This document shows, one piece after another, positions 18,686 to 27,987 of a stretch of 64,000 bases of DNA. The notes under the pieces are model-generated. The model was not told the DNA's origin, made no database searches, and saw only the letters and a list, made by a program, of their open reading frames with translations. This stretch comes from Gilliamella sp. B3022 (GTDB lineage: Bacteria > Pseudomonadota > Gammaproteobacteria > Enterobacterales > Orbaceae): positions 496,001-560,000 of the forward strand of contig NZ_CP071867.1 in the NCBI RefSeq assembly GCF_028751545.1, read 5' to 3'. Positions within the stretch are counted from its first letter, which is position 1. Each line of letters begins with the position of its first letter. The position numbers and the translations under genes were made by a program.

Positions 18686-18716
18686 ATATTGGCTTTTAAC
18701 GACTAAAAGCCAATAT
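18686..18716. terminator. Bidirectional terminator between mrp and phosphatase gene
   Basis: Perfect 13-base-pair stem ATATTGGCTTTTA (18686-18698) / TAAAAGCCAATAT (18704-18716), five-base loop. On the minus strand it runs into a T-rich stretch, so it suits the phosphatase gene especially; it also lies right after mrp. Confidence 0.8.
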
Positions 18717-18772
18717 CAAGATAGATTAAAAGAATGCAGTAAAATAAAAACCCTCTTTAGAGTTGATACTCA

Positions 18773-19513
18773 CTATTTCAAATGGCTAAATTCCTCTTTA
18801 GCTTTAGCTAGCTGTTTATTAAACTCCCCATTGGTATGTAGCTGTGCAACAACAGCAGCTGCCATCACTTTAGCTGCATCAATATCACTTTGCCAATGAT
18901 AACCACAAATGACTCGACTTTCCCCAATTTCATAACCACGTTTTAAAATCTCGTTTTGGCGTAGTGGGTTTATTTCTGCAAGCACTAACGAAATAGCAAA
19001 CCCCAAAGTAGTATGCCCTGAAGGATAAGAACCATTGGTAGATAATGTTTTCTCATCTTCAGGACGACATGTTGGTTCATTGAAAAAAGCAAATGGACGA
19101 ACTCGATTATAATAAACTTTTGCTGACCGAGTAGCAAGATCCCCTGCATCTTCTTTCATTGTCGTGATAAGCTTGTAAATTTCTGGTGTTGAAGTACTTG
19201 AAATCTCATAACCAAAAGAGGGGGAAAATCGTTTAGTAACATTATTTTTCGTCGCATCAGCATCTAAATATGCCTGATGCCCTCGTTCAGTATTACGAAC
19301 AGACTTCCCCCAGTCATATTGGGCTTTATCCCTAAGAAATTCAATACTATTGTAAGATGGTGGTTGAGGCAAAAGTAGCAAACTATCTGGAGCCTGATCA
19401 ACTTTAAGGTAATAATCTTCCGGATCGGTTGTTACATCCTTTGCTTCAATGGCGAACACATTTGTACATAACAAAGAACAAATGATAATACTCTTTACAA
19501 AAACTTTTTGCAT
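18773..19513 (-). CDS. Class A non-specific acid phosphatase (PhoN/PhoC type)
   Basis: Periplasmic phosphatase of the PAP2 fold that releases phosphate from many organic monoesters. An N-terminal signal peptide (about 1-21, ending NVFA) is followed by the bipartite PAP2 signature: [10 protein letters not shown] near residue 130, GSYPSGHT near residue 158 and [17 protein letters not shown] near 205, with the catalytic histidines. The 246-residue length is normal for class A enzymes. A perfect CRP-type palindrome lies about 180 bases upstream of the start, suggesting control by carbon status. It is convergent with mrp. Confidence 0.92.
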   Translation of the reverse strand: MQKVFVKSIIICSLLCTNVFAIEAKDVTTDPEDYYLKVDQAPDSLLLLPQPPSYNSIEFLRDKAQYDWGKSVRNTERGHQAYLDADATKNNVTKRFSPSFGYEISSTSTPEIYKLITTMKEDAGDLATRSAKVYYNRVRPFAFFNEPTCRPEDEKTLSTNGSYPSGHTTLGFAISLVLAEINPLRQNEILKRGYEIGESRVICGYHWQSDIDAAKVMAAAVVAQLHTNGEFNKQLAKAKEEFSHLK

Positions 19514-19694
19514 ACTTATCTCCTCAATAAAAAAATAATATTTGAAATTTAATCATTTATTTAATAATATAAATTTACTTATTCATTTTTTAAAGTGATA
19601 TAAAGCATTTATATTAGATCGATAAATCGCTGCTTAATAAGACTGGCTTTTGTATAAATTGGAACTTACATTAATAAATCATGATATTTGATGA

Positions 19695-19710
19695 TGTGAC
19701 AACAGTCACA
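19695..19710. promoter_or_regulatory. CRP site, perfect half-sites
   Basis: TGTGACAACAGTCACA matches TGTGA-N6-TCACA at all ten conserved positions. A TATACA hexamer on the minus strand at 19651-19656 would put the centre of the site about 60 bases before transcription of the acid phosphatase gene (near the class I position). The site match is direct; the regulated gene is inferred. The plus-strand neighbour tpx is about 700 bases away. Confidence 0.6.
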
Positions 19711-19777
19711 TTTCAATATCTAACGATCAGTCCTACTGAATTTAAAAATTTTATAAGGAGTATCGCTTTGGATTAAC

Positions 19778-19807
19778 CAATTGATAAACGAATATGTCCA
19801 TCAATTG
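19778..19807 (-). terminator. Weak hairpin after the DMT-family gene
   Basis: CAATTGAT (19778-19785) pairs with ATCAATTG (19800-19807) just below the stop of the gene at 19822. The loop is long and there is no good T run, so a terminator role is only possible. Confidence 0.35.
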
Positions 19808-19821
19808 ATTTTTAATTTATA

Positions 19822-20175
19822 TTACACAAAGATTTTGTCGCGAAACATAAAAAACACAGCACCGAGCAAACATAAACCAGCCCATATAAAATCAGTTTTA
19901 AAAGGCTCTTTTAGGATATAGATTGAAAATGGAATAAAGACAGATAAGCTAATAACTTCTTGAATAATTTTTAACTGCCCAGTAGTTGCTATTTGAAAAC
20001 CAATACGATTAGCTGGAACTTGCAATAAATATTCAAAAAGCGCAATTCCCCAGCTAATAAACACCGCTATAATCCAAGTTTGATTATGCAAAAAGCGTAG
20101 GTGTCCATACCAAGCAAAAGTCATAAAAATATTACTTAAAATGAGTAAACTGACCGTGATAATAAGTGGGTTCAT
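19822..20175 (-). CDS. DMT-family membrane protein (DUF486)
   Basis: Small integral membrane protein of about 117 residues with four hydrophobic segments (about 4-24, 34-52, 67-86, 94-111), matching the DUF486 group of the drug/metabolite transporter superfamily. Recognisable segments are FMTFAWYGHLRF, FEYLLQVPANRIG and KIIQEVISLSVFI. Its function is not established. The reading frame extends 46 codons upstream, but the ATG at 20175 gives the normal family length and a membrane start, so the extension is rejected. It lies between the phosphatase gene and the divergent tpx. Confidence 0.82.
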   Translation of the reverse strand: MNPLIITVSLLILSNIFMTFAWYGHLRFLHNQTWIIAVFISWGIALFEYLLQVPANRIGFQIATTGQLKIIQEVISLSVFIPFSIYILKEPFKTDFIWAGLCLLGAVFFMFRDKIFV

Positions 20176-20402
20176 AATAATCACTAGTATATTAAAATAA
20201 GGGAATAATATTATATACCTTTGCATAAAAAATATGCAAAATGACAAGGTTGATTTTTGTTTTATTACATAACAATTAACAAATTTAATAATAAAATCAA
20301 TTGTGTATTTCAATGCATAATAAATTATTGATACTAATTGCTGCTAATTTTAGAGTTAATGAAAAATATCATTCCCATCAACTCGACACAAAGGAAACCA
20401 TT

Positions 20403-20912
20403 ATGCAAAGAAGAGTAAATCAAGTTACTATGAAAGGTCATCCGATTACATTGCTCGGACCAGAAATCAAAGTTGGTGATCAAGCGCCCGATTTTGTTGT
20501 CGAAAATATAGAAATGCAGCCAGTTAAATTATCGGATTTCAAAGGTAAAGTCAGAATTATTAACTCCGTACCATCCATTGATACTTCAGTATGTAGCGCT
20601 CAGGTGCACCGTTTTAATGTTGAAGCGACAAAATTAAAAGATACCACTATATTTTCAGTCAGTGTCGATTTACCTTTTGCATTAAATCGTTATTGTGCAG
20701 CAGACGGAATTGACTCAGTTAACATCACATCGGATCACAAAACTCTCGATTTTGGATTAAAATATGGAGTCGTAATTGAAGAAAAGCGTTTATTGGCGCG
20801 TGCGGTATTTGTTGTTGATAAAAATGATAAAATTGCTTATGTTGAATATGTAAAAGAAACCTCAAATGAACCTGATTACGATAAAATATTGAACGTAGTT
20901 AAAACACTGTGA
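20403..20912 (+). CDS. tpx: Thiol peroxidase
   Basis: Atypical 2-Cys peroxiredoxin that reduces hydroperoxides using thioredoxin. The peroxidatic Cys is in SVPSIDTSVCSAQVHRF near residue 61, with the conserved Thr at DTSVC, and the resolving Cys is in LNRYCAADGIDSVN near residue 96. The 169-residue length agrees with Tpx. The ATG at 20403 has AAGGAA at good spacing and gives the expected N-terminus (MQRRVNQVTMKGHPITLLG); the frame is open for 34 codons upstream but these have no family match. A hairpin follows the gene. Confidence 0.96.
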   Translation: MQRRVNQVTMKGHPITLLGPEIKVGDQAPDFVVENIEMQPVKLSDFKGKVRIINSVPSIDTSVCSAQVHRFNVEATKLKDTTIFSVSVDLPFALNRYCAADGIDSVNITSDHKTLDFGLKYGVVIEEKRLLARAVFVVDKNDKIAYVEYVKETSNEPDYDKILNVVKTL

Positions 20913-20940
20913 TAAAAATAAGAACCATAATGATGTTTAT

Positions 20941-20963
20941 GCCACCTTATTTCATTAGGTGGC
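20941..20963 (+). terminator. Probable terminator after tpx
   Basis: GCCACCT (20941-20947) pairs with AGGTGGC (20957-20963) around a nine-base loop; the following sequence is only moderately T-rich. Confidence 0.6.
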
Positions 20964-21060
20964 GTTTGAAATTAAGATTTATCTTTCCTATATATGTAAC
21001 AATGGTTAAGATTCAGTTATAATTACCAATAATCAATTTATCCCATCTTTAAGTAAAATC

Positions 21061-22224
21061 ATGAATAATGCTAAAAAGCGCTCTCGGATCTGGTCGTCGA
21101 TTCTTTGTTTAGCTTTTGCTGGATTTATTTTCAATACTACCGAATTTGTACCGGTAGGTTTACTGCCTAATATTGCGGAAAGTTTTTCAATGGATGTAGC
21201 TCATGCTGGGTTATTATTAACTATATATGCTTGGGCTGTATCATTACTGTCGTTACCATTGACAGTATTAACATCCAAAATGGAGCGTCGCAAACTCCTT
21301 ATTTTTCTGTTTTGTTTATTTATTGGAAGCCATATATTAGCTGGCTTTGCATGGAATTTCTATAGTTTAATGACAGCGCGCATTGGTATCGCTTGTGCAC
21401 ATGCAGTATTTTGGGCTATTACCACACCTTTAGCTGTTCGATTGGCACCAAATGGCAAAAAAGCCAAAGCGATGAGCTTTATTGTAATAGGCACATCAAT
21501 GGCAACCGTGCTCGGTATTCCGATAGGTACCAAAATAGGAGAATTAGTCGGTTGGCGTATCACGTTTTTATGTATCGGTGGCATTGCCTTTGGAATTTTA
21601 GTTTTATTGCTTTACTTGCTCCCCAAAGTACCAAGTATTAATACCATTTCACTCAAAGATTTGCCAAAGGTGTTAAAACGTCCAGCTTTACTCAATATTT
21701 ACTTGTTAACGGCTATTATTATCACTGGACATTTTACTGCCTATACTTATATTACTCCATTTATGATGAAGGTAGGTGGATTCAGTCAAGAAATTGTTGT
21801 CCATCTATTATTAATTATTGGATTTTCAGGCATGATTGGCAGTGTTATTTTTACTCGATATGCAAGTAAATACCCAACAGCAATATTAGTTGGACCCATG
21901 ATATTATTAATGGCATGCTTATTATCACTCTACTTCTGCACATTTAGCCTTTACACCGCGATGGTGCAAGGCGTGATATGGGGATTATCAATCACCATTA
22001 TTGGTATGGTAATGCAAAGTAAAGTAATCGATATCGCGCCAGATGCCACCGATATAGCTACGTCTGTTTATTCTGGGATTTATAATATTGGAATCGGAGG
22101 AGGAGCCTTTGTTGGCAGCCAAGTATTAGTAAAACTGTCTACCCATTACATTGGGTTGGTTGGTGCTATTTTTGTTATTTTAGCGTTACTACTTTTTTTC
22201 TTGTTATCCAAAAAAACCTGGTAA
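21061..22224 (+). CDS. sotB: Sugar/arabinose efflux MFS transporter SotB type
   Basis: Twelve-helix MFS exporter closely resembling E. coli SotB (YdeA): the N-terminus has AFAGFIFNTTEFVPVGLLPN, the helix 2-3 loop has TSKMERRKLLIFLFCLFIGS, and FAWNFYSLMTARIGIACAHA with IAPDATDIATSVYSGIYNIG in the C-terminal half. SotB exports arabinose and related sugars or IPTG-like compounds in E. coli; the natural substrate here is unknown. The 387 residues match the family. It stands alone between tpx and the convergent uup, separated from the latter by a hairpin terminator. Confidence 0.9.
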   Translation: MNNAKKRSRIWSSILCLAFAGFIFNTTEFVPVGLLPNIAESFSMDVAHAGLLLTIYAWAVSLLSLPLTVLTSKMERRKLLIFLFCLFIGSHILAGFAWNFYSLMTARIGIACAHAVFWAITTPLAVRLAPNGKKAKAMSFIVIGTSMATVLGIPIGTKIGELVGWRITFLCIGGIAFGILVLLLYLLPKVPSINTISLKDLPKVLKRPALLNIYLLTAIIITGHFTAYTYITPFMMKVGGFSQEIVVHLLLIIGFSGMIGSVIFTRYASKYPTAILVGPMILLMACLLSLYFCTFSLYTAMVQGVIWGLSITIIGMVMQSKVIDIAPDATDIATSVYSGIYNIGIGGGAFVGSQVLVKLSTHYIGLVGAIFVILALLLFFLLSKKTW

Positions 22225-22229
22225 AAGCA

Positions 22230-22258
22230 AATAAGCACTGGTTATACCAGCGCTTATT
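22230..22258. terminator. Terminator hairpin between sotB and uup
   Basis: AATAAGC-A-CTGG pairs with CCAG-C-GCTTATT (22230-22241 with 22247-22258), five-base loop and one internal mismatch. It lies between convergent genes and is followed on the plus strand by AATTTTG. Confidence 0.7.
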
Positions 22259-22287
22259 AATTTTGTTAATTGATGCGATAACATTCA

Positions 22288-24216
22288 TCACTGTTGACTA
22301 AGTGCTTCTAACTGCTCCCAGCGGTCGAACACAGCTTCTAATTCGACTTCTTTATCACTTAATGATTGTAAAATTTGATTCGTTATATCATGAGGTTGAT
22401 TAAAAAAGTCATTTTGACCAATTTGCTTTTGTAAATCAGCAATTGCTATTTCAAGCTGTTCTATTTTACTTGGTAATTGAGCTAATTCACGTTGTTCGTT
22501 ATAGCTAAGTTTCACTTTCTTTTTAACTGCAAAATCTTTATTTTGGTTATTAATCGTTTTTGATTCTTGTTTAGTTTGTTGACTACTAGTATTTATTTTT
22601 AAAACTTTAACAGGTTGTGCCTGCTGCTGTTGTTGTAAAGCATCAGCATAGCCTCCTGAATAAATACCAATATTCCCTTTATCTTCAAAAAACCAACATT
22701 GTGTTACAACATTATCAACAAACTGCCGATCGTGGCTTACCAATAAAACGGTTCCTTGATAATCATTGACTAATTCTTCTAATAATTCTAGCGTTTCAAT
22801 ATCTAAATCATTTGTTGGTTCGTCCAACACTAATAAATTGCTGGGTTTTAAAAACAGTTTTGCCAATAACAATCGATTACGTTCACCACCAGATAACGCC
22901 CTTACTGGCGTTCTAGCTCTTTTTGGCGGGAATAAAAAGTCCTGTAAATAACCCAATACATGACGTGAACGACCATTTACCATCACCTCTTGCTTGCCTT
23001 CAGCCAAGTTATCCATCACTGTTTTTTCTGGATCAAGCTCCAAACGATACTGATCAAAATAGGCAACCTCAAGCTTAGTGCCACAATGCACACTACCTGA
23101 TGTAGGTATTAAATTGCCAAGCATCAATTTTAACAATGTAGTTTTACCAATACCATTAGGGCCAATCAGTGCAATTTTATCGCCTCTCAAAACTTGTACT
23201 GAAAAGTCATTGATCAACAATTTATCTTCAACTTGGTAAGTCACATTTTCTAATTCAAAAACGATTTTTCCTGAACGTAATGCTTCCTCAATTTGCATTT
23301 TAGCTTTTCCCATCACTTGGCGACGCTCAGAATACTCTTGTCGCATTGCCTTTAATGCTCGTACTCGACCTTCATTACGGGTGCGACGTGCTTTGATACC
23401 TTGACGGATCCATACCTCTTCTTGAGCTAATTTTTTATCGAATTCGGTATTTTGTAGTTCTTCAACACGCAATGCTTCTTCTTTACCAAGTAAGTAATTA
23501 TCATAATTACCACTCCAAGAAGCGATTTTGCCACGATCTAAATCAATAATCCGTGTTGCCATTTGACGAATGAACGAACGGTCATGCGAAATAAATACAA
23601 TGCTACCATTAAAACTTTTTAAAAATTCTTCTAACCATTTGATAGTTTTAATATCTAAATGGTTAGTTGGTTCATCTAGTAATAAAACTGTTGGCTGACA
23701 AACCAAAGCTTTAGCTAAAGCCGCTTTACGCAACCAACCTCCAGAAAGTGATGATAATTGAGCTTCACTATCAAGTGATAATGATGAAATCACATTACGA
23801 ATCCGATTTTCAAGTTGCCAACCATTTTGGTGATCTAACTGCTCTTGCATTTTAGCTAATTTTGTTAAATTACTTTCACTGGGTTCTAGCTCAACTCGAC
23901 GCGATAATTCGTGAAAGTTCTTTAATAACTGCGATTGTTCTTGTAATCCTTCTGCCACAAAATCAAATACATTACCTTGGATATCACGAGGAGGATCTTG
24001 TTGTAAGCGTGATACGATAACGTTAGTTTCATAAACAATTTGCCCTTCATCCAATGGTACTTCTTTATTAAGTACTTTAAGTAAAGTGGATTTACCTGCA
24101 CCATTACGACCAACAAGACAAACACGTTCGTTGGCTTCTATCGCCATATCAATATGATCCAATAGTGGTGCATCACTAAATGAAAGATAAGCATTGGTAA
24201 GATTAATTAATGACAT
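22288..24216 (-). CDS. uup: ABC-F ATPase Uup
   Basis: Cytoplasmic ABC-F protein with two nucleotide-binding domains and no membrane part, thought to act on ribosomes and implicated in limiting precise transposon excision. The first ATPase domain has Walker A GRNGAGKST (about 36-44) and signature LSGGWLRKAALAK; the second has GPNGIGKTT (about 354-362) and LSGGERNRLLLAK, each with LLLDEPTNHLD or LVLDEPTNDLD. The linker helix and a C-terminal coiled coil (about 570-640), typical of Uup, are present. The 642-residue length agrees with E. coli (635). Confidence 0.95.
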   Translation of the reverse strand: MSLINLTNAYLSFSDAPLLDHIDMAIEANERVCLVGRNGAGKSTLLKVLNKEVPLDEGQIVYETNVIVSRLQQDPPRDIQGNVFDFVAEGLQEQSQLLKNFHELSRRVELEPSESNLTKLAKMQEQLDHQNGWQLENRIRNVISSLSLDSEAQLSSLSGGWLRKAALAKALVCQPTVLLLDEPTNHLDIKTIKWLEEFLKSFNGSIVFISHDRSFIRQMATRIIDLDRGKIASWSGNYDNYLLGKEEALRVEELQNTEFDKKLAQEEVWIRQGIKARRTRNEGRVRALKAMRQEYSERRQVMGKAKMQIEEALRSGKIVFELENVTYQVEDKLLINDFSVQVLRGDKIALIGPNGIGKTTLLKLMLGNLIPTSGSVHCGTKLEVAYFDQYRLELDPEKTVMDNLAEGKQEVMVNGRSRHVLGYLQDFLFPPKRARTPVRALSGGERNRLLLAKLFLKPSNLLVLDEPTNDLDIETLELLEELVNDYQGTVLLVSHDRQFVDNVVTQCWFFEDKGNIGIYSGGYADALQQQQQAQPVKVLKINTSSQQTKQESKTINNQNKDFAVKKKVKLSYNEQRELAQLPSKIEQLEIAIADLQKQIGQNDFFNQPHDITNQILQSLSDKEVELEAVFDRWEQLEALSQQ

Positions 24217-24442
24217 ATTTATGATTTTTATTTGGATATTAAATAATAAAGCGTTATTCTATCACAAAGTTGTGAAAGGCAACTAAAATTCAACTTACAA
24301 AGAATATAAAACCCTTACAAAATCAGAATTGTGTTTCTCTTCGATAACAGAAACAAATGCAACGATATTTATTGATAATTTTAGTTTAAAAAATTTATTA
24401 CCAATTGAATATGCAAATAATATGTTGGTACGGAGGTTATTT

Positions 24443-26650
24443 ATGAGTCATATGTGGACATTCCAACGGGTCGGTGGATTAGATCAAGTTGTATTTAAAA
24501 ACGCTAGCGACATTATCAATCTACCTGATTTAGATCCTAAATTATGGGTAGCATTAAGTTGCCCAACTACAGGGTTAGATTTTGATAAACGAACCTTAGC
24601 TTTACTTGATACAGACCAAGACGGACGCATTCGTATACCGGATATTTTAGATGCAATTAGTTGGACCAAAGACAAAATATTATCGTTTGGCAGTATTTTA
24701 CAATCCTCTAACACATTACCATTATCTGAAATCAACACCTCAACAGAACAAGGTAAAAAACTTTCCGTTACTGCACACAGCATTCTTGCGAATTTAAACA
24801 AACATGATATAAATTATTTAACTCAAGAAGATGTGCAAGATTCGATAAAAATTAATGCAGGTAAGCTTTACAATGGTGATTTAATTTTTCCATCTTCTGC
24901 CGAGTTATCACCTGAAATGCAAACATTCATTCAAACGGCAATTAAAACAACCGGTGCCATGAAAGATATGAGTGGGCAAGATGGCATTAACTTAGAGATT
25001 GCGCAAACCTTTATGGATAATCTTAAAACTTGGCAGCTGTGGCAAACTGACATTAGCAACACCCAAACTCCATTTGGTGAAAACCGAGCAGAAATTTGGA
25101 AATTAGTCCAACTTTTAAAACCCAAAATTGATGATTATTTTCTACGTGTTGAATTGGCCGAATATGCTCCACAAGCACAAACAGCGCTCAATGTAGACGA
25201 AAAATATATTGTCCCTAACGAAAATGGTTTACTCTCAGATGAAGCTTTATCTGAATTACCTTTATCAAAAATTGACTCCACCCGTTATCTTGATTTAGTC
25301 AATGGGCTAAATCCGCTTTGGAAAGAAAAAATTACTCGTTTTAAAACCTTAGTTTCCTCATCATTATCTAATCCTGACCAACTAACCCAACAAGAATGGC
25401 AAAATATTCAACACAGCTTACAAGAATACACTACGTTGATCAGTTCAAAACCAGAACTTGTACAATTAAATGTTGCTATCGAGCCAACAGCGAGTATAGA
25501 AGACATTCACAATGATGTTATCTCCAGATTGTTAAACTCAGATTTATTAATAGAATTCAAGCAAATGGTTGAGCAAGATAACCAAACCCCTATTTCAGCA
25601 TCCGATGTGCTGGTGCTTGAAAAGTTAGTTTTGTTTCATAAACATCTTTATCGCTTACTGGTTAATTTTTCCTCGTTTGCTGATTTCTTCTCGCCCGAAA
25701 AAAGAGCTGCTTTTCAGCTAGGTAAACTGTATATTGATGGTCGCTGTGCTACCCTTTGTGTCGCCGTCGATAACATTGCCAAACATGCCAATATGGCAAA
25801 TTATTCTGAGCTTTGTTTACTCTATTGTGAATGTACCCGTCATGGTGAAAAGAAACTGATTGCAGCGGCAATAACCGCTGGACAAGGTGATTTATTGATT
25901 GAAGGTCGTAATGGTGTGTTTATTGATAATGAAGGGAATGATTGGGATGCCAATGTGATTAAAATGATCACCAAACCTATCAGTATTCAACAAGCCATTT
26001 GGGCTCCATATCAACGTTTTGGTCGTTTAATTACCGAACAAATTAACAAATGGGCAACGGATAAAGATGCCGATATCGAAAAGTCTAGCGAACAAGCCTT
26101 ACAAAATCCTGCTAATAAATTCGATATTGGTAAAAGCATGGGGATTTTTGCTGCAATTGGTTTAGCTATTGGAGCTATTGGTACAGCATTAGCCTCTATT
26201 TTTCAAGCAATCTTTTCGCTCGCTTGGTGGCAATTCCCATTAGTTATTTTTGGGCTATTTTTGATTGTCTCTGGACCTTCAGTAATCTTAGCATGGCTAA
26301 AACTACGCCGTCGTACACTTGGACCCTTACTCGAAGCATCAGGCTGGGCAATAAATGGACAAGTGAAAATTAACTTAATGTTAGGCGGATTGCTCACGAG
26401 CAAAGCCGAACTACCTAATAATGCTAAACGAAATTTGCGTGATCCCATGAAACAGAACAATCATAGGCTCATCGCTATTTTTTGGTTAGCCATATTATTA
26501 GGTGTGGGGATTAGCGGTGGCTGGCTTTGGCATAAAGGTTATTTAAACAAATTTATTGAACCACAACATCATATTCAACAAAATGTGCAACAACAATCAC
26601 ACATTCATAATAATAACAACGTAAGTGAAAATCATAAAAAAATGAAATGA
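24443..26650 (+). CDS. Large membrane protein with an EF-hand loop, function unknown
   Basis: Not assigned to a known function. The 735-residue protein starts at an ATG preceded by GGAGG (24432-24436); the frame is open 38 codons further but that extension lacks a ribosome site. Near the N-terminus, DTDQDGRIRIPD (56-67) is a canonical EF-hand loop with acidic residues at positions 1, 3, 5 and 12. The middle is soluble, with a cysteine-rich segment (GRCATLCVAV, ELCLLYCECTR). Hydrophobic segments near 570-625 and 680-700 suggest a membrane-anchored C-terminus, ending in a His/Asn/Gln-rich tail. It lies between the divergent uup and convergent glyA. Confidence 0.75.
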   Translation: MSHMWTFQRVGGLDQVVFKNASDIINLPDLDPKLWVALSCPTTGLDFDKRTLALLDTDQDGRIRIPDILDAISWTKDKILSFGSILQSSNTLPLSEINTSTEQGKKLSVTAHSILANLNKHDINYLTQEDVQDSIKINAGKLYNGDLIFPSSAELSPEMQTFIQTAIKTTGAMKDMSGQDGINLEIAQTFMDNLKTWQLWQTDISNTQTPFGENRAEIWKLVQLLKPKIDDYFLRVELAEYAPQAQTALNVDEKYIVPNENGLLSDEALSELPLSKIDSTRYLDLVNGLNPLWKEKITRFKTLVSSSLSNPDQLTQQEWQNIQHSLQEYTTLISSKPELVQLNVAIEPTASIEDIHNDVISRLLNSDLLIEFKQMVEQDNQTPISASDVLVLEKLVLFHKHLYRLLVNFSSFADFFSPEKRAAFQLGKLYIDGRCATLCVAVDNIAKHANMANYSELCLLYCECTRHGEKKLIAAAITAGQGDLLIEGRNGVFIDNEGNDWDANVIKMITKPISIQQAIWAPYQRFGRLITEQINKWATDKDADIEKSSEQALQNPANKFDIGKSMGIFAAIGLAIGAIGTALASIFQAIFSLAWWQFPLVIFGLFLIVSGPSVILAWLKLRRRTLGPLLEASGWAINGQVKINLMLGGLLTSKAELPNNAKRNLRDPMKQNNHRLIAIFWLAILLGVGISGGWLWHKGYLNKFIEPQHHIQQNVQQQSHIHNNNNVSENHKKMK

Positions 26651-26713
26651 CTATCGGAGATTCAAGCCGATAGCCAATACAAACTTTGCCGACTGATTAT
26701 GTCGGCAAAAGTT
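26651..26713. terminator. Two terminator hairpins between the EF-hand gene and glyA
   Basis: CTATCGG/CCGATAG (26651-26657 with 26667-26673) and AACTTTGCCGAC/GTCGGCAAAAGTT (26682-26693 with 26701-26713, one bulged A). The genes are convergent, so each may serve one strand. Confidence 0.65.
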
Positions 26714-26730
26714 AACTAAATAACAGTCAA

Positions 26731-27987
26731 TCAGTGTTGATAAACGGGTAAACGACGACAAACAGCTAATACTTTAGCTTTTACGGTTTGAATAGTTTGC
26801 TCGTCATCAATGTTATCTAAAACATCACAAATCCAATTTGCCAACTCACGTGATTCTGCTTCTTTGAAACCTCGGCGAGTGATGGCTGGTGAACCGATAC
26901 GTACGCCTGATGTCACAAATGGGCTTTGCGGATCTTTTGGTACACTGTTTTTATTTACCGTAATATTCGCGCTACCTAATGCGGCGTCAGCTTCTTTACC
27001 TGTAATTTTTTTATCCACTAAATCAATTAAAAATAGATGATTTTGCGTTTCACCTGAAACCACTTTATAACCACGTTTTAAAATAACATCAACCATGGCT
27101 TGCGCATTTTTTATTACTTGATGTTGATATTCTTTATAGGCTGGTTCCATCGCTTCTTTTAAAGCTACCGCTTTGGCGGCAATTACGTGCATTAAAGGTC
27201 CCCCTTGAGCCCCAGGGAAGACAGATGAATTTAATCTTTTATAAAGATCGTCACTACCGCCTTTGGCTAAAATTAACCCCCCACGAGGTCCGCCTAATGT
27301 TTTATGAGTTGTCGTAGTAACTACATGAGCAAAAGGTACTGGGTTAGGATATACACCTGCGGCAACTAAACCAGCAACATGAGCCATATCCACAAACAAG
27401 AACGCACCGACACTATCAGCAATCTCGCGCATGCGCTTCCAATCGACCACACCTGAATAAGCAGAAAAACCACCAATAATCATTTTAGGTTTTGAATCTA
27501 AAGCTATTTTTGCCAATTGTTCGTAATCAATATGTCCAGTTTCGTCAACACCATAAGCGACTACATTATATAATTTACCTGAAAAACTGACTGGTGAACC
27601 ATGTGTGAGATGCCCGCCTTCTGACAAATTCATACCTAGCACCGTATCACCTGGTTTTAATAATGTCATATAGACAGCAAAATTAGCCTGTGAACCTGAA
27701 TGCGGTTGCACATTAGCATAGTCAGCACCAAACAACGTTTTTGCTCGCTCAATAGCTAACCGCTCAACAATATCAACGTATTCACAACCGCCATAATAAC
27801 GTTTACCTGGATAACCTTCGGCATATTTATTGGTTAATTGCGATCCTTGTGCTTGCATTACGCGAGGACTGGTATAGTTTTCGGATGCGATTAGCTCAAG
27901 ATGATCTTCTTGACGTTGTTCTTCACCTTTGATGGCATTCCATAATTCTTTATCATAATTGGCAATGGTCATATCTTTACTGAACAT
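26731..27987 (-). CDS. glyA: Serine hydroxymethyltransferase
   Basis: PLP enzyme interconverting serine and glycine with transfer of the one-carbon unit to tetrahydrofolate. The 418 residues match the family. Visible are [19 protein letters not shown] near 28-46, the substrate-site HSGSQAN (about 120), and the PLP-lysine segment [11 protein letters not shown] near residue 229, followed by the [19 protein letters not shown]-terminal motif. It is preceded by GGAG-type pairing in the leader (ACAAGGAGCC on the minus strand). Upstream it has an 831-base gap with no standard gene. Confidence 0.97.
   Translation of the reverse strand: MFSKDMTIANYDKELWNAIKGEEQRQEDHLELIASENYTSPRVMQAQGSQLTNKYAEGYPGKRYYGGCEYVDIVERLAIERAKTLFGADYANVQPHSGSQANFAVYMTLLKPGDTVLGMNLSEGGHLTHGSPVSFSGKLYNVVAYGVDETGHIDYEQLAKIALDSKPKMIIGGFSAYSGVVDWKRMREIADSVGAFLFVDMAHVAGLVAAGVYPNPVPFAHVVTTTTHKTLGGPRGGLILAKGGSDDLYKRLNSSVFPGAQGGPLMHVIAAKAVALKEAMEPAYKEYQHQVIKNAQAMVDVILKRGYKVVSGETQNHLFLIDLVDKKITGKEADAALGSANITVNKNSVPKDPQSPFVTSGVRIGSPAITRRGFKEAESRELANWICDVLDNIDDEQTIQTVKAKVLAVCRRLPVYQH

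Noticed and set aside
18492-18899. A 135-codon frame spanning the end of mrp and the phosphatase gene
   Set aside because: It crosses a strong terminator and two genes in other frames; no family features.
20176-20313. Longer N-terminus for the DMT-family protein
   Set aside because: The added 46 residues have no family match; DUF486 proteins are about 115 residues.
20301-20402. Longer N-terminus for tpx
   Set aside because: The extension is in frame but is not conserved in Tpx, and the ATG at 20403 has an AAGGAA ribosome site.
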